Shown here piece by piece: positions 25,011 through 33,949 of a stretch of 64,000 nucleotides of DNA (position 1 is the stretch's first letter; each line of letters starts with the position of its first letter). Below the pieces are notes generated by a model. The model worked only from the letters and a program-made list of their open reading frames with translations, searched no databases and was not told the origin of the DNA. Position numbers and translations under genes: made by a program. This DNA comes from an uncultured bacterium (GTDB lineage Bacteria > Patescibacteriota > Saccharimonadia > Saccharimonadales > Saccharimonadaceae). The stretch spans positions 81,507-145,506 of the forward strand of contig CAJBFN010000002.1 of assembly GCA_903952435.1 (NCBI GenBank). The letters are read 5' to 3'.

Positions 25011-25382
25011 ATGGCAAGTGTAGATTATTTTGAACGAAAGCTTGACGATAAGCGTCGTTTAACTATACCTACCGAAGTTCGAAGTGAACTTGCCAGCGGA
25101 GTAGTGATAACTCGTGGCTTTGGCCAGTATTTGCATCTTTATCCTAAACAAGTTTGGGATAGGGAAGTCGAATCAGCACTGGGCGGCAATATTCTTGATG
25201 AGAAGACGGCCGATCTGAATGTGCGATTTCGAATGGGCAAAACCGAGGCGGAACTTGACCAAAAACAAGGTCGAGTTACAATCGAGCAACATTTGCTTGA
25301 TTACGCTGGTATTGACCGCGAACTGGTTGCTGTAAGGGCAGGCGCATATTGGCGCATTCTGGCGCCCAAAGCTGACGTTTAG
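25011..25382 (+). CDS. mraZ: Transcriptional regulator MraZ
   Basis: A 123-residue AbrB-like dimeric DNA-binding protein made of two SpoVT/AbrB-type halves. The first half has KLDDKRRLTIPTEVRSEL (standard MraZ: DxKGRLxIPxxxR) and the second DQKQGRVTIEQHLLDYAGI. It forms a ring-shaped oligomer that binds TGGGN repeats upstream of its own gene, which are present at 24862-24938. First gene of the dcw cluster. The ATG at 25011 fits the family N-terminus; a weak GAGA precedes it. A 322-base gap with a structured leader follows before rsmH. Confidence 0.9.
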   Translation: MASVDYFERKLDDKRRLTIPTEVRSELASGVVITRGFGQYLHLYPKQVWDREVESALGGNILDEKTADLNVRFRMGKTEAELDQKQGRVTIEQHLLDYAGIDRELVAVRAGAYWRILAPKADV

Positions 25383-25436
25383 AAAAAACAATCCGAATCG
25401 TTCTTTAACAATTAATGTAAATTAAGGACAAAAACT

Positions 25437-25675
25437 CTCGAGATCAACTATCTGGTAGTCAGGCAGTGGGCTACGAAACCACATTAAAAAATTCGCGCAC
25501 CTTATTCAAAAAACACACCTCCCAAATAAACTCCACCTCACACATAAGTCTCTCAACCGAATAATTTAAGCAATATGATTTACTTTTTTGGTAACCATGC
25601 TGATTATTCGGAAACTTATCAAAAACAAACACATGCGAAAACAAACAGCTTTACTACCAGTTAGGTGATCTCGAA
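25437..25675 (+). ncRNA. Structured leader or ncRNA between mraZ and rsmH, closed by a 23-nt long-range stem
   Basis: The 322-base gap 25383-25704 has no gene. Bases 25437-25459 pair with 25653-25675: 20 of 23 positions are Watson-Crick, with one A-G and one T-T mismatch inside and one at the end. Within this closing stem lie ATAAGT/ACTTAT (25544/25614) enclosing a perfect 9-bp stem CCGAATAAT/ATTATTCGG (25557/25603), and a GTGG..CCAC hairpin. The middle ~90 bases are C/A-rich and look unpaired. A CTTATG-TTAT-CATAAG hairpin (25684-25699) follows, 5 bases before the rsmH ATG. Either a cis-regulatory leader or an independent RNA; a terminal-inverted-repeat mobile remnant is the alternative. Confidence 0.55.
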
Positions 25676-25704
25676 AATCGAACCTTATGTTATCATAAGA
25701 GTCG

Positions 25705-26601
25705 ATGAGTATAACAGAACATCCACCACAAATTCTACATGTTCCAGTCTTGCTAGATTCAACACTTGAATTACTGCAACCGCAAAAAGGCGAGAATTAT
25801 CTTGACCTAACTGCTGGTTACGGTGGTCACGCTAGTCGAATCTTGGAAGTAACTGGCAATTACGCTGAATCGGTTTTGGTTGATCGTGACGATTACGCTT
25901 TGGGGCGTTTAAAATCATTATCGGACAAAGGCGCTAGGCTATTGCATACTGATTTTGCTGCTGCTGCAAAGCAACTGGCAGATGAAGGGCAAAAATTTGA
26001 TCTTGTATTAGTTGATTTGGGGGTGTCATCACCACAGCTCGATCAGAGCGACCGAGGGTTTTCCTTTACAAATAGTGGTCCGCTAGATATGCGAATGGAT
26101 AGAGGTCAAGAGTTAACGGCTGAGAAATTGGTCAATACTGCTTCGGCTGATAAACTAGCGCATATCATCAGTCAATATGGCGAAGAGCCAATTGGACTGG
26201 CAAAATCAATTGCCTTGGCAATTGTGAATAACAGGCCATTATACACAACAGGCGAACTAGCCGATCTGATAAAGCAAAATTATCGTGGCAAATGGAAGAA
26301 AATTCATCCGGCTACGCGTACCTTTCAAGCAATCCGCATAGCAGTCAACGACGAGTTAAAACAAATCGAAGATATGCTGCCGCTACTGCCGAAACTTTTA
26401 AAAAAGAATGGGCGAGTAGGGGTGATTAGTTTTCATAGTCTAGAGGACCGACTTATCAAAAGATATTTTAAAGATCAATTTGATAACGGGCTAGAGGCAG
26501 AATTACTACCAATAACTAAAAAGCCAATTGCGGGCAACCTAAATGACGTTCACAACCCGCGATCTCGTAGTGCAAAATTACGAGTCGCAGTGAAAAAATA
26601 A
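25705..26601 (+). CDS. rsmH: 16S rRNA (cytosine1402-N4)-methyltransferase RsmH
   Basis: Methylates N4 of C1402 in the 16S rRNA decoding centre. A 298-residue protein with the MraW/RsmH features: HVPVLLDSTLELLQPQKGENYLDLTAGYGGHASRIL (SAM motif I), LVLVDLGVSSPQLDQSDRGFSFTNSGPLDMRMD, RTFQAIRIAVNDEL, and ISFHSLEDRLIKRYF near the C-terminus. Second gene of the dcw cluster. No clear Shine-Dalgarno, but a small hairpin sits just before the ATG, so translation may be controlled by the leader. Confidence 0.95.
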   Translation: MSITEHPPQILHVPVLLDSTLELLQPQKGENYLDLTAGYGGHASRILEVTGNYAESVLVDRDDYALGRLKSLSDKGARLLHTDFAAAAKQLADEGQKFDLVLVDLGVSSPQLDQSDRGFSFTNSGPLDMRMDRGQELTAEKLVNTASADKLAHIISQYGEEPIGLAKSIALAIVNNRPLYTTGELADLIKQNYRGKWKKIHPATRTFQAIRIAVNDELKQIEDMLPLLPKLLKKNGRVGVISFHSLEDRLIKRYFKDQFDNGLEAELLPITKKPIAGNLNDVHNPRSRSAKLRVAVKK

Positions 26602-26632
26602 AAACAAAACAAAAAAGAAAGGGCAAGACACC

Positions 26633-26698
26633 ATGCCAATTCACATCCCAGTACAGTGCACCGACACTCCACAGATTGTCGCTGTCAGAATCAAGTAA
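26633..26698 (+). CDS. Candidate 21-residue small ORF between rsmH and ftsL
   Basis: Translation MPIHIPVQCTDTPQIVAVRIK, too short for the track. AGAAAGGG lies ~10 bases before the ATG. It is followed 12 bases later by an 11-bp perfect hairpin (26711-26738). The peptide has no recognised relative. It could be a leader peptide or simply unused; support is limited to ribosome-site spacing and its place in the 186-base gap. Confidence 0.35.
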   Translation: MPIHIPVQCTDTPQIVAVRIK

Positions 26699-26710
26699 AT
26701 AGCTTTTAAC

Positions 26711-26738
26711 TTTAGCCCCTGCTTCTACAGGGGCTAAA
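26711..26738 (+). terminator. Strong hairpin without T-run upstream of ftsL
   Basis: TTTAGCCCCTG-CTTCTA-CAGGGGCTAAA, 11 bp perfect. The following bases GGGCTAGG lack a T-tract, so it is more likely a processing, pausing or stability element inside the dcw transcript than a full terminator. Confidence 0.45.
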
Positions 26739-26787
26739 GGGCTAGGTCTATAAAATTAAATAAACATAAATAGAAATTAAAATAAAA

Positions 26788-27135
26788 ATGTCTTATCAAC
26801 GTACTCAAAATTTTGTCAGTCGCCGTCAGCAAAACTGGTCACGAAATCAAAACACTGTGGCTTTTGCTTCAGCTATTAAACTTGGTCCTGTCACTCATAC
26901 CGTGTTAATCGCATTAATGATAACAGTACTCGGGTTAATTTATTTAACACAGGCGACTCGCGCAACTGGCTATGATTACGCAGCGCAAAAAATTGACAGT
27001 CAAATTGCAGATTTGAATATTCAAAAAAGTGACCTAGAGGTTGAAAACGCCAGATTAACTGCACTTGAAACAGTTAAAAATAGCAGCATAGCTACTACTA
27101 TGACGACACCAGTCGCGACAGACTATATTCACTAA
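26788..27135 (+). CDS. ftsL: FtsL-like septum protein
   Basis: A 115-residue bitopic protein: a ~35-residue cytoplasmic tail, one membrane helix (HTVLIALMITVLGLIYLTQA, about 37-56), and an outer coiled coil (KIDSQIADLNIQKSDLEVENARLTALET). Size, topology and place between rsmH and ftsI match FtsL, which bridges FtsB/Q to FtsWI. Sequence similarity in this family is always weak, so the call relies on position and topology. Confidence 0.72.
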   Translation: MSYQRTQNFVSRRQQNWSRNQNTVAFASAIKLGPVTHTVLIALMITVLGLIYLTQATRATGYDYAAQKIDSQIADLNIQKSDLEVENARLTALETVKNSSIATTMTTPVATDYIH

Positions 27136-27143
27136 AAATTATT

Positions 27144-28889
27144 ATGAAATTGGAATTGCAAAAGGGTAGCCGATCAAAAGTTCTAGCTGGTCTAATGTTA
27201 GCTATGATGGCTATATTTGTTGCTAGGCTTTTTTATTTGCAGGTTTTGCAGCATGGTTACTATGTTGATGTAGCTAAATCAGAGCAAGTTAAAAGATTAA
27301 AAATCCCCGCTAAGCGAGGGCTTATTTATGCTTTAGATGGAGAAACGCCCGTACCGATGGTTATGAACCAGATAGTTTATACTGTTTTTGCTGATCCGCA
27401 AATGGTCAATGATAGTAATAAAATCATAGATGTTATTAGGCAAGTGGCTGGTGGAAATGCCAGAGCGGATTTGCAGGCTTTATTGGATAAAAAAGATAGC
27501 CGCTATCAAATATTGGCTACTAAAATTACCAGGATTCAGGCTGATAAAATTAAGGCTGAGAATTTAAAGGGCATAGGCTTCCAGGAGAATAGCCAAAGGG
27601 TTTATCCCGAGGGTCAATTGGCATCGCAAACCTTAGGCTTTGTTAATAATGAAGGTCTTGGACAATATGGAGTTGAGGAAAAACTTAATGATAGACTAAC
27701 TGGAACTGATGGTATATTGCAATCCGTTACTGATGTAAGCAATGTGCCACTTACAATTGGTAATAATAATATTAATCGTCCAGCAATAAACGGTGAAGAT
27801 ATAGTTTTAAGCATTGATCGCAATGTTCAATCCCGTGTTGAAACGGCTTTGGTAGATGCCTTAGCCCGTACGGGCGCTAATGAGGCTAGCGCTATTGTTA
27901 TGGACCCACAAACTGGTAAAATTATGGCTATGGCAAATTTGCCAACATATAATCAAGCAGAGTTTAATAAAGTTTCAGATGCGGCTGTTTTTAATAATAA
28001 TGTTGCTTCAAAACCTTATGAGCCAGCTTCTATTGTGAAGACATTCACTTTTTCGGCCGGTATAGAGAAGGGTGTTATTACTCCAACTTCTACATATAAT
28101 AATACAGACCATATACAGGTTGATGACGCAATAGTATCTAATGCAACTCTAGGCCGAACCGGTATACTTACTATGCAACAGGTATTAAATTGGTCATTAA
28201 ATACTGGTTCTGTGACTGTCGCGCAAAAGCTAGGAGACGGTCAAAATATTACCAGGGAGGCGCGTAATACAATTTATGACTTCTTTTATAATAGATTTAA
28301 ATTAGGCCAAAAGACTGGTGTCGAAGTGGCTGGCGAAGCTAGCGGAACTATAATATCTCCAGAAGAAGTTGAGGGTAATGCAGTCCGCTACTCTAATATG
28401 ACTTTTGGCCAGGGCTTGGATTTAACAATGGTCCAAGTGGCGGCGGCTTTTTCTTCAATGATTAATGGTGGTAATTATTATAAACCTACTGTTATAGGCG
28501 GCATTATCGGCAAGGATAATGTCTATTTACCTAGCACTTATAAGATTGATTCTAATTCAATTTCAAAATCCACATCTGATCAAATGCGTGAAATGATTCA
28601 TAATGTCAGGATATCGGCGTCCTCAACTCTTGATAAGCCGGGCTATTATATAGGTGGCAAAACAGGAACTGCCGAAGTAGCACAGAATGGAGCATATTTG
28701 ACCAATAAGACTATCGCATCTTATGTTGGTTTTGGTGGTAGTGAAGATCTATCTAGTTATGTCATAATGGTAAAGATATACTCTGACTCTGAGGACCGAG
28801 CGATGCGTGGGTCGCAAGAGGCGGGACCGATATTTACAGATATATCAAATTGGATGTTGGATTACTTAAAAATACAACCGAAAGGATAG
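27144..28889 (+). CDS. ftsI: Peptidoglycan D,D-transpeptidase FtsI (class B PBP)
   Basis: Septal cross-linking enzyme. 581 residues: a membrane helix at ~14-33, a dimerisation/pedestal domain (~50-225, with RGLIYALDG), then the transpeptidase domain. Catalytic motifs are SxxK in EPASIVKTFTF near 294-299, SxN in NWSLNTGSV near 353, and KTGT in GGKTGTAEV near 505. No PASTA domains. SwissProt-type FtsI length is matched. It partners with FtsW encoded two genes downstream. The tracked mraY start overlaps its end, but the preferred mraY start does not. Confidence 0.93.
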   Translation: MKLELQKGSRSKVLAGLMLAMMAIFVARLFYLQVLQHGYYVDVAKSEQVKRLKIPAKRGLIYALDGETPVPMVMNQIVYTVFADPQMVNDSNKIIDVIRQVAGGNARADLQALLDKKDSRYQILATKITRIQADKIKAENLKGIGFQENSQRVYPEGQLASQTLGFVNNEGLGQYGVEEKLNDRLTGTDGILQSVTDVSNVPLTIGNNNINRPAINGEDIVLSIDRNVQSRVETALVDALARTGANEASAIVMDPQTGKIMAMANLPTYNQAEFNKVSDAAVFNNNVASKPYEPASIVKTFTFSAGIEKGVITPTSTYNNTDHIQVDDAIVSNATLGRTGILTMQQVLNWSLNTGSVTVAQKLGDGQNITREARNTIYDFFYNRFKLGQKTGVEVAGEASGTIISPEEVEGNAVRYSNMTFGQGLDLTMVQVAAAFSSMINGGNYYKPTVIGGIIGKDNVYLPSTYKIDSNSISKSTSDQMREMIHNVRISASSTLDKPGYYIGGKTGTAEVAQNGAYLTNKTIASYVGFGGSEDLSSYVIMVKIYSDSEDRAMRGSQEAGPIFTDISNWMLDYLKIQPKG

Positions 28890-28894
28890 GAAAT

Positions 28895-29932
28895 ATGATA
28901 GAAGGTATAGCTCAAATAGGTAAAGATATAAACGGAACATTCTTATTAAGTGTAGGATCGTTTTTGTTGGCAATGTTGCTTACGCCAATTTATACATTTT
29001 TAGCTTATAAATATAAATTTTGGAAAAAGCAAAGATCAACCACGACTACTGGTGAAAAATTGACAGTTTTTAATAAATTACATGCCGATAAGTTTACTCG
29101 TAATATTCCTACTATGGCGGGTACGATTTTTGTGCTGGCTATTACAATTATGACGCTAGGGCTCAATCTGGATAGAGGACAGACTTGGTTACCATTGGCA
29201 GCGTTAATTGGCGGTGCTATCGTCGGATTATTAGATGACATTATAAATGTTCGCGGTAATGGCAAGGGTGTGGCTGGGCTTCGTTCTAGTATAAAATTTG
29301 CGATGATTACGGCGATCGGATTGGCATTAGGTTGGTTTTTCTTTGCTAAGCTAGGTTTTTCTACAATTAATATACCATTCTCGGGTAGCTTGGATTTGGG
29401 CTGGTTGATAATTCCAATCTTTGCTTTTGTGGTTGTGGCGACTGGTAATGCGGTCAATATTAGCGATGGTTTAGATGGCCTAGCTGGCGGATTACTCGGC
29501 ATGAGTTTTAGTGCATTTGGAATAATTGCTCTATTTCAATCACAATTAATTTTAGCTGGCTTTTGTTTTACTGTTGTCGGAGCTTTGCTAAGTTATTTGT
29601 GGTTTAATATTTATCCTGCCAGGTTTTTTATGGGCGATGTAGGTAGTTTTGCATTAGGTACATCGTTGGGTGTAGTGGCAATGTTAACAAATTCGTTATT
29701 TTTGTTACCGATTATTGGTATAGTTTTTGTGGCCGAGGCTGGTTCAAGTTTGATTCAGATTTTTAGTAAAAAAGTTTTCAAACGTAAAATTTTCATTTCG
29801 GCGCCAGTTCATCATCATCTGGAGGCTAAGGGTTGGCCAGAAACTAAAGTTACTATGCGTTTTTGGGTAATTGCTAGTGTGGCTGGATTTGTTGGCGTTC
29901 TACTGGCAATTTCAGGAGGCTTTATTAAGTGA
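28895..29932 (+). CDS. mraY: Phospho-N-acetylmuramoyl-pentapeptide transferase MraY
   Basis: Makes lipid I by moving phospho-MurNAc-pentapeptide to undecaprenyl phosphate in the membrane. About ten membrane helices; the conserved cytoplasmic motifs are GLLDDIINV, GNAVNISDGLDGLAGG, FMGDVGSFALG and APVHHHLEAKGWPETKVTMRFW. The tracked start at 28850 would overlap ftsI; ATG 28895 follows AAAGGATAGGAA and gives 345 residues, so it is preferred. The TGA stop overlaps the GTG start of ftsW. murE and murF, which usually sit between ftsI and mraY, are absent. Confidence 0.93.
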   Translation: MIEGIAQIGKDINGTFLLSVGSFLLAMLLTPIYTFLAYKYKFWKKQRSTTTTGEKLTVFNKLHADKFTRNIPTMAGTIFVLAITIMTLGLNLDRGQTWLPLAALIGGAIVGLLDDIINVRGNGKGVAGLRSSIKFAMITAIGLALGWFFFAKLGFSTINIPFSGSLDLGWLIIPIFAFVVVATGNAVNISDGLDGLAGGLLGMSFSAFGIIALFQSQLILAGFCFTVVGALLSYLWFNIYPARFFMGDVGSFALGTSLGVVAMLTNSLFLLPIIGIVFVAEAGSSLIQIFSKKVFKRKIFISAPVHHHLEAKGWPETKVTMRFWVIASVAGFVGVLLAISGGFIK

Positions 29933-31251
29933 GATTATTCGAGAGCAAAAAACTCGTAAAATCTTTATCGGACGGAGTTTTGTCTGACGACTTAATCCTT
30001 TCTCGTCGTCACAGGCCTGACTATCAGATAGTTGTTTTTATGGGTATTTTAATGCTTTTGGGGTTGGTTGTAGTTTATGCGATTGGCCCACAAAGGGCAA
30101 ATGTTTTAAATAATGCCTATGGTAGTGATTATTCTGATACTTATTTTTTTATAAAACAATTAGCTAGTCTTGTGGTTGCTAGTGTTGCATTTATATTTGT
30201 TGCTAATTTTCCATTTAAATTTGTCGCTAAATATGCCAAGCCTTTACTGATAGCGTCGTTTAGCCTTTGTTTGTCATTAGCTTTGGCTAATCTAGCTAAT
30301 CTTGAAATTGCTAGAGCAACACTTGGTGCGGCTCGATGGTTTAATCTTGGGGTACTTGGCAGTTTTCAGCCGTCCGAGGCCTTAAAATTTAGCCTTTTAG
30401 TATTTTTATCTTTATTTTTGGGTAATAAAATAAGGCAAGGTAAATTGAATGATTTAAAAGAAACAATAATACCACTAGCGTTAGTTTATGGTTTGTCGAT
30501 AATTTTTATCGTGATAATACAAAACGACCTAGGAACTGGCATAGCAATGACGAGTATAATTGCCACCATGCTTCTGGTTGGAAAGATTAATCTTAAAAAT
30601 AGCCTGATTGTTTTATCAGCGATTGGAATTTTGTTGTCGGCGGTTATAATTTTGGCACCACACCGCATGGAGCGAATTATGACTTTTATGCAGGGCGATA
30701 ACCAATCTAGTTCGATTGATAAAAATCAGGATAATTATCATGTCGAGCAGGCAAAATTAGCGATTGGAACCGGTGGAATATTTGGTGTTGGTATTGGTAA
30801 TAGTGTTCAAGCGACGGGGTATTTGCCAGAGGCAATAAATGACTCGGTCTTTGCAATTATTGGAGAAACTTTTGGATTTATAGGGCTTATAACTATCTTG
30901 GCTTTATTTACATTTTTATTAACAAGACTGCTTAAGACGATGGATCATCTAGAGGATATTAGATTAAGGTTAGTTATGGCTGGAATTTTTGGCTGGGTGG
31001 CTGCACATGTTATGCTAAATGTAGCGTCAATGATAGGGCTAGTGCCCTTGACGGGGATTACGTTGCCATTACTTAGCTTTGGCGGAACCAGTATGATGTT
31101 TATCGCGGCTATACTAGGATTGGCTTTTCAACTTTCTAGATACACGACTTTTTCGTCAAATATAAAGGAGACAAAATATGAAGATCTTGGCAGTCGGCGG
31201 GGGATCGGGCGGACACGTAACGCCAGTCGTAGCAGTTTTAGACGAAATTAA
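29929..31251 (+). CDS. ftsW: Peptidoglycan glycosyltransferase FtsW (SEDS family)
   Basis: Polymerises lipid II at the septum together with FtsI. 440 residues, about ten membrane helices, with SEDS motifs RWFNLGVLGSFQPSEALKFSLLVFLS, QNDLGTGIAMTSI, GNSVQATGYLPEAINDSVFAIIGETFGFIG and LPLLSFGGTSMM. GTG start, overlapping the mraY stop by 4 bases. The C-terminal tail is basic (SRRGIGRTRNASRSSFRRN) and is encoded in a 74-base overlap with murG. Position in dcw favours FtsW over RodA. Confidence 0.92.
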   Translation: MRLFESKKLVKSLSDGVLSDDLILSRRHRPDYQIVVFMGILMLLGLVVVYAIGPQRANVLNNAYGSDYSDTYFFIKQLASLVVASVAFIFVANFPFKFVAKYAKPLLIASFSLCLSLALANLANLEIARATLGAARWFNLGVLGSFQPSEALKFSLLVFLSLFLGNKIRQGKLNDLKETIIPLALVYGLSIIFIVIIQNDLGTGIAMTSIIATMLLVGKINLKNSLIVLSAIGILLSAVIILAPHRMERIMTFMQGDNQSSSIDKNQDNYHVEQAKLAIGTGGIFGVGIGNSVQATGYLPEAINDSVFAIIGETFGFIGLITILALFTFLLTRLLKTMDHLEDIRLRLVMAGIFGWVAAHVMLNVASMIGLVPLTGITLPLLSFGGTSMMFIAAILGLAFQLSRYTTFSSNIKETKYEDLGSRRGIGRTRNASRSSFRRN

Positions 31252-32332
31252 AAAGAGCCACAAGAGGGTTCAAATTAGGTTTTGGTGTGATTATAAATTT
31301 GCCGAGCAGGCAAAATCAATAATGGGCCATTTTGACAAGAATATTCCAGTTTCGATAATTATATCAGGTAAATTACGTAGATATAGTCATTTGTCTTTTA
31401 CTAGGCAGTTATTTTTGAGAAACCTTGTACTACTTAATATAAGAGATGTATTCTTAACAATGTTTGGTATTTTGCAAAGTTTTATGAAACTAATCGCTTG
31501 GCGACCAGATGTCATATTTGCAAAAGGTGGCTATGTTTGTTTGCCGGTTGGTTTTGCGGCCCATATCTTAAGGATACCTCTCGTCATACATGATTCTGAT
31601 GCGCATCCAGGTTTGACGAATAGGGTTTTGGGCTTATGGGCTAATGTTATCGCAACCGGCGCACCACTTAAGTATTATTCTTATCCAGCCAGCAAGGCTA
31701 TCTACACAGGTATTCCTATATCCGATGAGTTTCACGAATTTTCTAATATAGAAAAACAAGAGGCTAAGCTAAAATGGGGAGTGGCGGCTAATCGGCCTTT
31801 AATAGTTATAACTGGCGGTGGTCTTGGCGCTCAACGTATTAATGATGCGTCGGTTGTTGCGCTTGATGACTTAACTCGCCTTGGATCGGTCGTGCTGATA
31901 TCTGGGGTGGGGCAATATAACGAATTAAAATCAATCTTGCCAGCTAATAATGAAAAGTTCCAGTTGCATTCATTTATAGCTAGCGACGTCGCTTCTTTAT
32001 TGGGTGCCGCAGACGTGGTTATTGCTAGGGCTGGGGCTACGACTATATTGGAATTAGCATCTTTGGTAAAGCCGACTATTTTAATACCTAATGAAAAGTT
32101 GACTGGCAACCATCAGTTAAAAAATACTAATGTTTATCTTGAAAAGGAAGCAGTTAAGTTCATAAGCGAGGCCGATATGGTTAATGACCCTAAAATTTTA
32201 GCTTCAGCCGTAAAGGATATATTACACAGTCCAGAAGCTTCACACAAGATGGCTATAAGATTTTCTAATTTTGTTCGTCCAAATGCTGCTCGTGATGTTG
32301 CGGATATGATTATTTCTAGTATTAAATTATAA
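31178..32332 (+). CDS. murG: UDP-N-acetylglucosamine--MurNAc-pentapeptide transferase MurG
   Basis: Converts lipid I to lipid II on the inner membrane face. 384 residues of GT-B fold: N-terminal GGGSGGHVTPVVAVLDEI, HDSDAHPGLTNRVL, and the C-terminal donor site with VITGGGLGAQRIND and RAGATTILELASLVKPTILIPNEKLTGNHQLKNT. A strong AAAGGAGAC Shine-Dalgarno lies within the end of ftsW. The N-terminal glycine loop is encoded in the 74-base ftsW overlap, which constrains both proteins. Confidence 0.94.
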   Translation: MKILAVGGGSGGHVTPVVAVLDEIKKSHKRVQIRFWCDYKFAEQAKSIMGHFDKNIPVSIIISGKLRRYSHLSFTRQLFLRNLVLLNIRDVFLTMFGILQSFMKLIAWRPDVIFAKGGYVCLPVGFAAHILRIPLVIHDSDAHPGLTNRVLGLWANVIATGAPLKYYSYPASKAIYTGIPISDEFHEFSNIEKQEAKLKWGVAANRPLIVITGGGLGAQRINDASVVALDDLTRLGSVVLISGVGQYNELKSILPANNEKFQLHSFIASDVASLLGAADVVIARAGATTILELASLVKPTILIPNEKLTGNHQLKNTNVYLEKEAVKFISEADMVNDPKILASAVKDILHSPEASHKMAIRFSNFVRPNAARDVADMIISSIKL

Positions 32333-32347
32333 TAAACCATAAGCAAT

Positions 32348-33247
32348 ATGAGTTTATTTAGAAGAAAAAAAGATAATACAATTCCTAGGCGCCGGCTTGA
32401 AGCCGATGTTGATGTAAAGGTTGATTTATCGGATAATTTCAAGCGTAATCAAACTATTTCTGGTGCTTTATCGTCAGTTACGCCTAGGCAAAAAACTCAC
32501 CATTTGGCAATTAAAAGACGTAAAGTGTTAACGATTTTTTTAATTGTTTTAATGGTGGCGTTAACCATTTGGCTATTGATTATAAATATGACGGCAAAAG
32601 TTTCAGTTAGTGTTATCGGATCCATATCATCTTCAAAAAATATTGATAAATCTAGTTACGAAAAGGTGATACAGGATTATTTGGATGCCAATCCAATCGG
32701 TCGACTAAGGTTCTTTTTAGACCAAAATACCCTAAGGTCTTATTTAGTTAATAAAATGCCAGAGGTTGAGAATATTAGCCAAGCTGGCACGGATGGCCTT
32801 GGTGTGAGCGTATTTCGTATTGCCATGAGGAAGCCAGTCGCTGGATGGATGATAAATAATAAACAATATTTTGTGGATGCTAATGGCGTATCTTTTAATT
32901 TGAATTATTTCAATGACCCCAGTGTGCAGATAATCGATCAAAATGGTGTATCTTTACAATCTGGCGATGTGGTTGTTAGTCAGCGCTTTTTAAGCTTCGT
33001 AGGCCTAACTGTGGCTCAAGCTACAAATAATGGCTACACCGTAATCCAGGCGATCTTGCCGTCGGGCACCACTAGGGAATTGGAATTGAGGATAAAAGAA
33101 GGTGATTATTTGGTTAAGTTATCGATAGATAGGCCAGTGGGGGAGCAAATAGAGGATATGGTTGTTGCTTTGAAATATTTTATCAGTAAGGGCCAGAAGC
33201 CGCAGTATATTGATATTAGGGTTAGTGGTAAGGCATTTTATAAATAA
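32348..33247 (+). CDS. ftsQ: FtsQ/DivIB-like septum protein
   Basis: A 299-residue bitopic protein: a charged cytoplasmic tail (~1-58), a membrane helix (VLTIFLIVLMVALTIWLLIINM, about 59-80), then an outer segment with a POTRA-like part (DANPIGRLRFFLDQNTLRSYLVNKMPEVENISQ) and the FtsQ beta domain (VAGWMINNKQYFVDANGVSFNL, typical FtsQ phrase xxxW...xYYVDxxGxxF). Last gene of the cluster; ftsA and ftsZ do not follow. Confidence 0.82.
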   Translation: MSLFRRKKDNTIPRRRLEADVDVKVDLSDNFKRNQTISGALSSVTPRQKTHHLAIKRRKVLTIFLIVLMVALTIWLLIINMTAKVSVSVIGSISSSKNIDKSSYEKVIQDYLDANPIGRLRFFLDQNTLRSYLVNKMPEVENISQAGTDGLGVSVFRIAMRKPVAGWMINNKQYFVDANGVSFNLNYFNDPSVQIIDQNGVSLQSGDVVVSQRFLSFVGLTVAQATNNGYTVIQAILPSGTTRELELRIKEGDYLVKLSIDRPVGEQIEDMVVALKYFISKGQKPQYIDIRVSGKAFYK

Positions 33248-33949
33248 ATTCAAAAGCCAGGGTACTACACTGTTACCCTTCTTGATGTTCTAATTTTGTT
33301 CGTATTTTAGTAAATTATAGTTGAATAATAAAAAACATATTTTAATATCAAAATAACAAAAAAGCAAATAGTGCATAGTCGGGCAGAGAACAGGTGGCCT
33401 GTGGAAAACATTAGGCATGACGACCAAAAACTACAACAAATGACAACGATTGGTATATTTAGGGTTTTTATATATAAACAACTAGATAATATAAAACAAA
33501 GAACGACATTAATAGTGTTAATCGATATTTTTATACAGGCACTACACTCTTTCTAGGGCGAAATTACAGATTGGGGTTATGCTTAGACGCATTACTAATC
33601 ATCTTATGTAAGTATATCTAATGTCGTAAAAGATATATTGTGCGACGTTAAGTCTATGTTTTGAATTTGTATTGTTATTTAACTTTTTGCTAGCTATTAA
33701 TGCCGATCGACCTATTCTATGCTGCTTGGCTTTTATATCAATATTCTTTTCGTACGTTCAGTATGTGTTTTTTAGCTTGTTTTTGGCTTTTTATAATTTA
33801 TCGGTTTTTGAGCCGCATAATTTTTATTGAAATTAAAATCAAGCTAGCTCGCGCCGGCGGCTTACTCGGCCTAATTTCGTCATATTTAAAATGTTCTATT
33901 TTTGTTCTATATATCTATAGTTGACTGTGTCTGGCTTAGTTAGATAGGT
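33248..33949. other. 702-base AT-rich gap after the dcw cluster
   Basis: No convincing gene. The tracked ORFs at 33371 and 33700 have poor starts, no ribosome site and unusual composition. A weak AGGGTA..TACCCT hairpin at 33259-33279 may end the dcw transcript. ACAGGTGGCCTGT (33390-33402) is a small palindrome. Nothing resembles a known RNA family. Confidence 0.5.

Noticed and set aside
33371-33556. Tracked ORF of 61 aa in the gap after the dcw cluster
   Set aside because: GTG start, no ribosome site, no promoter, unusual composition and no recognisable domain.
33700-33924. Tracked ORF of 74 aa with hydrophobic stretches
   Set aside because: AT-rich DNA gives hydrophobic codons by chance; no ribosome site or -10 in leaderless position.
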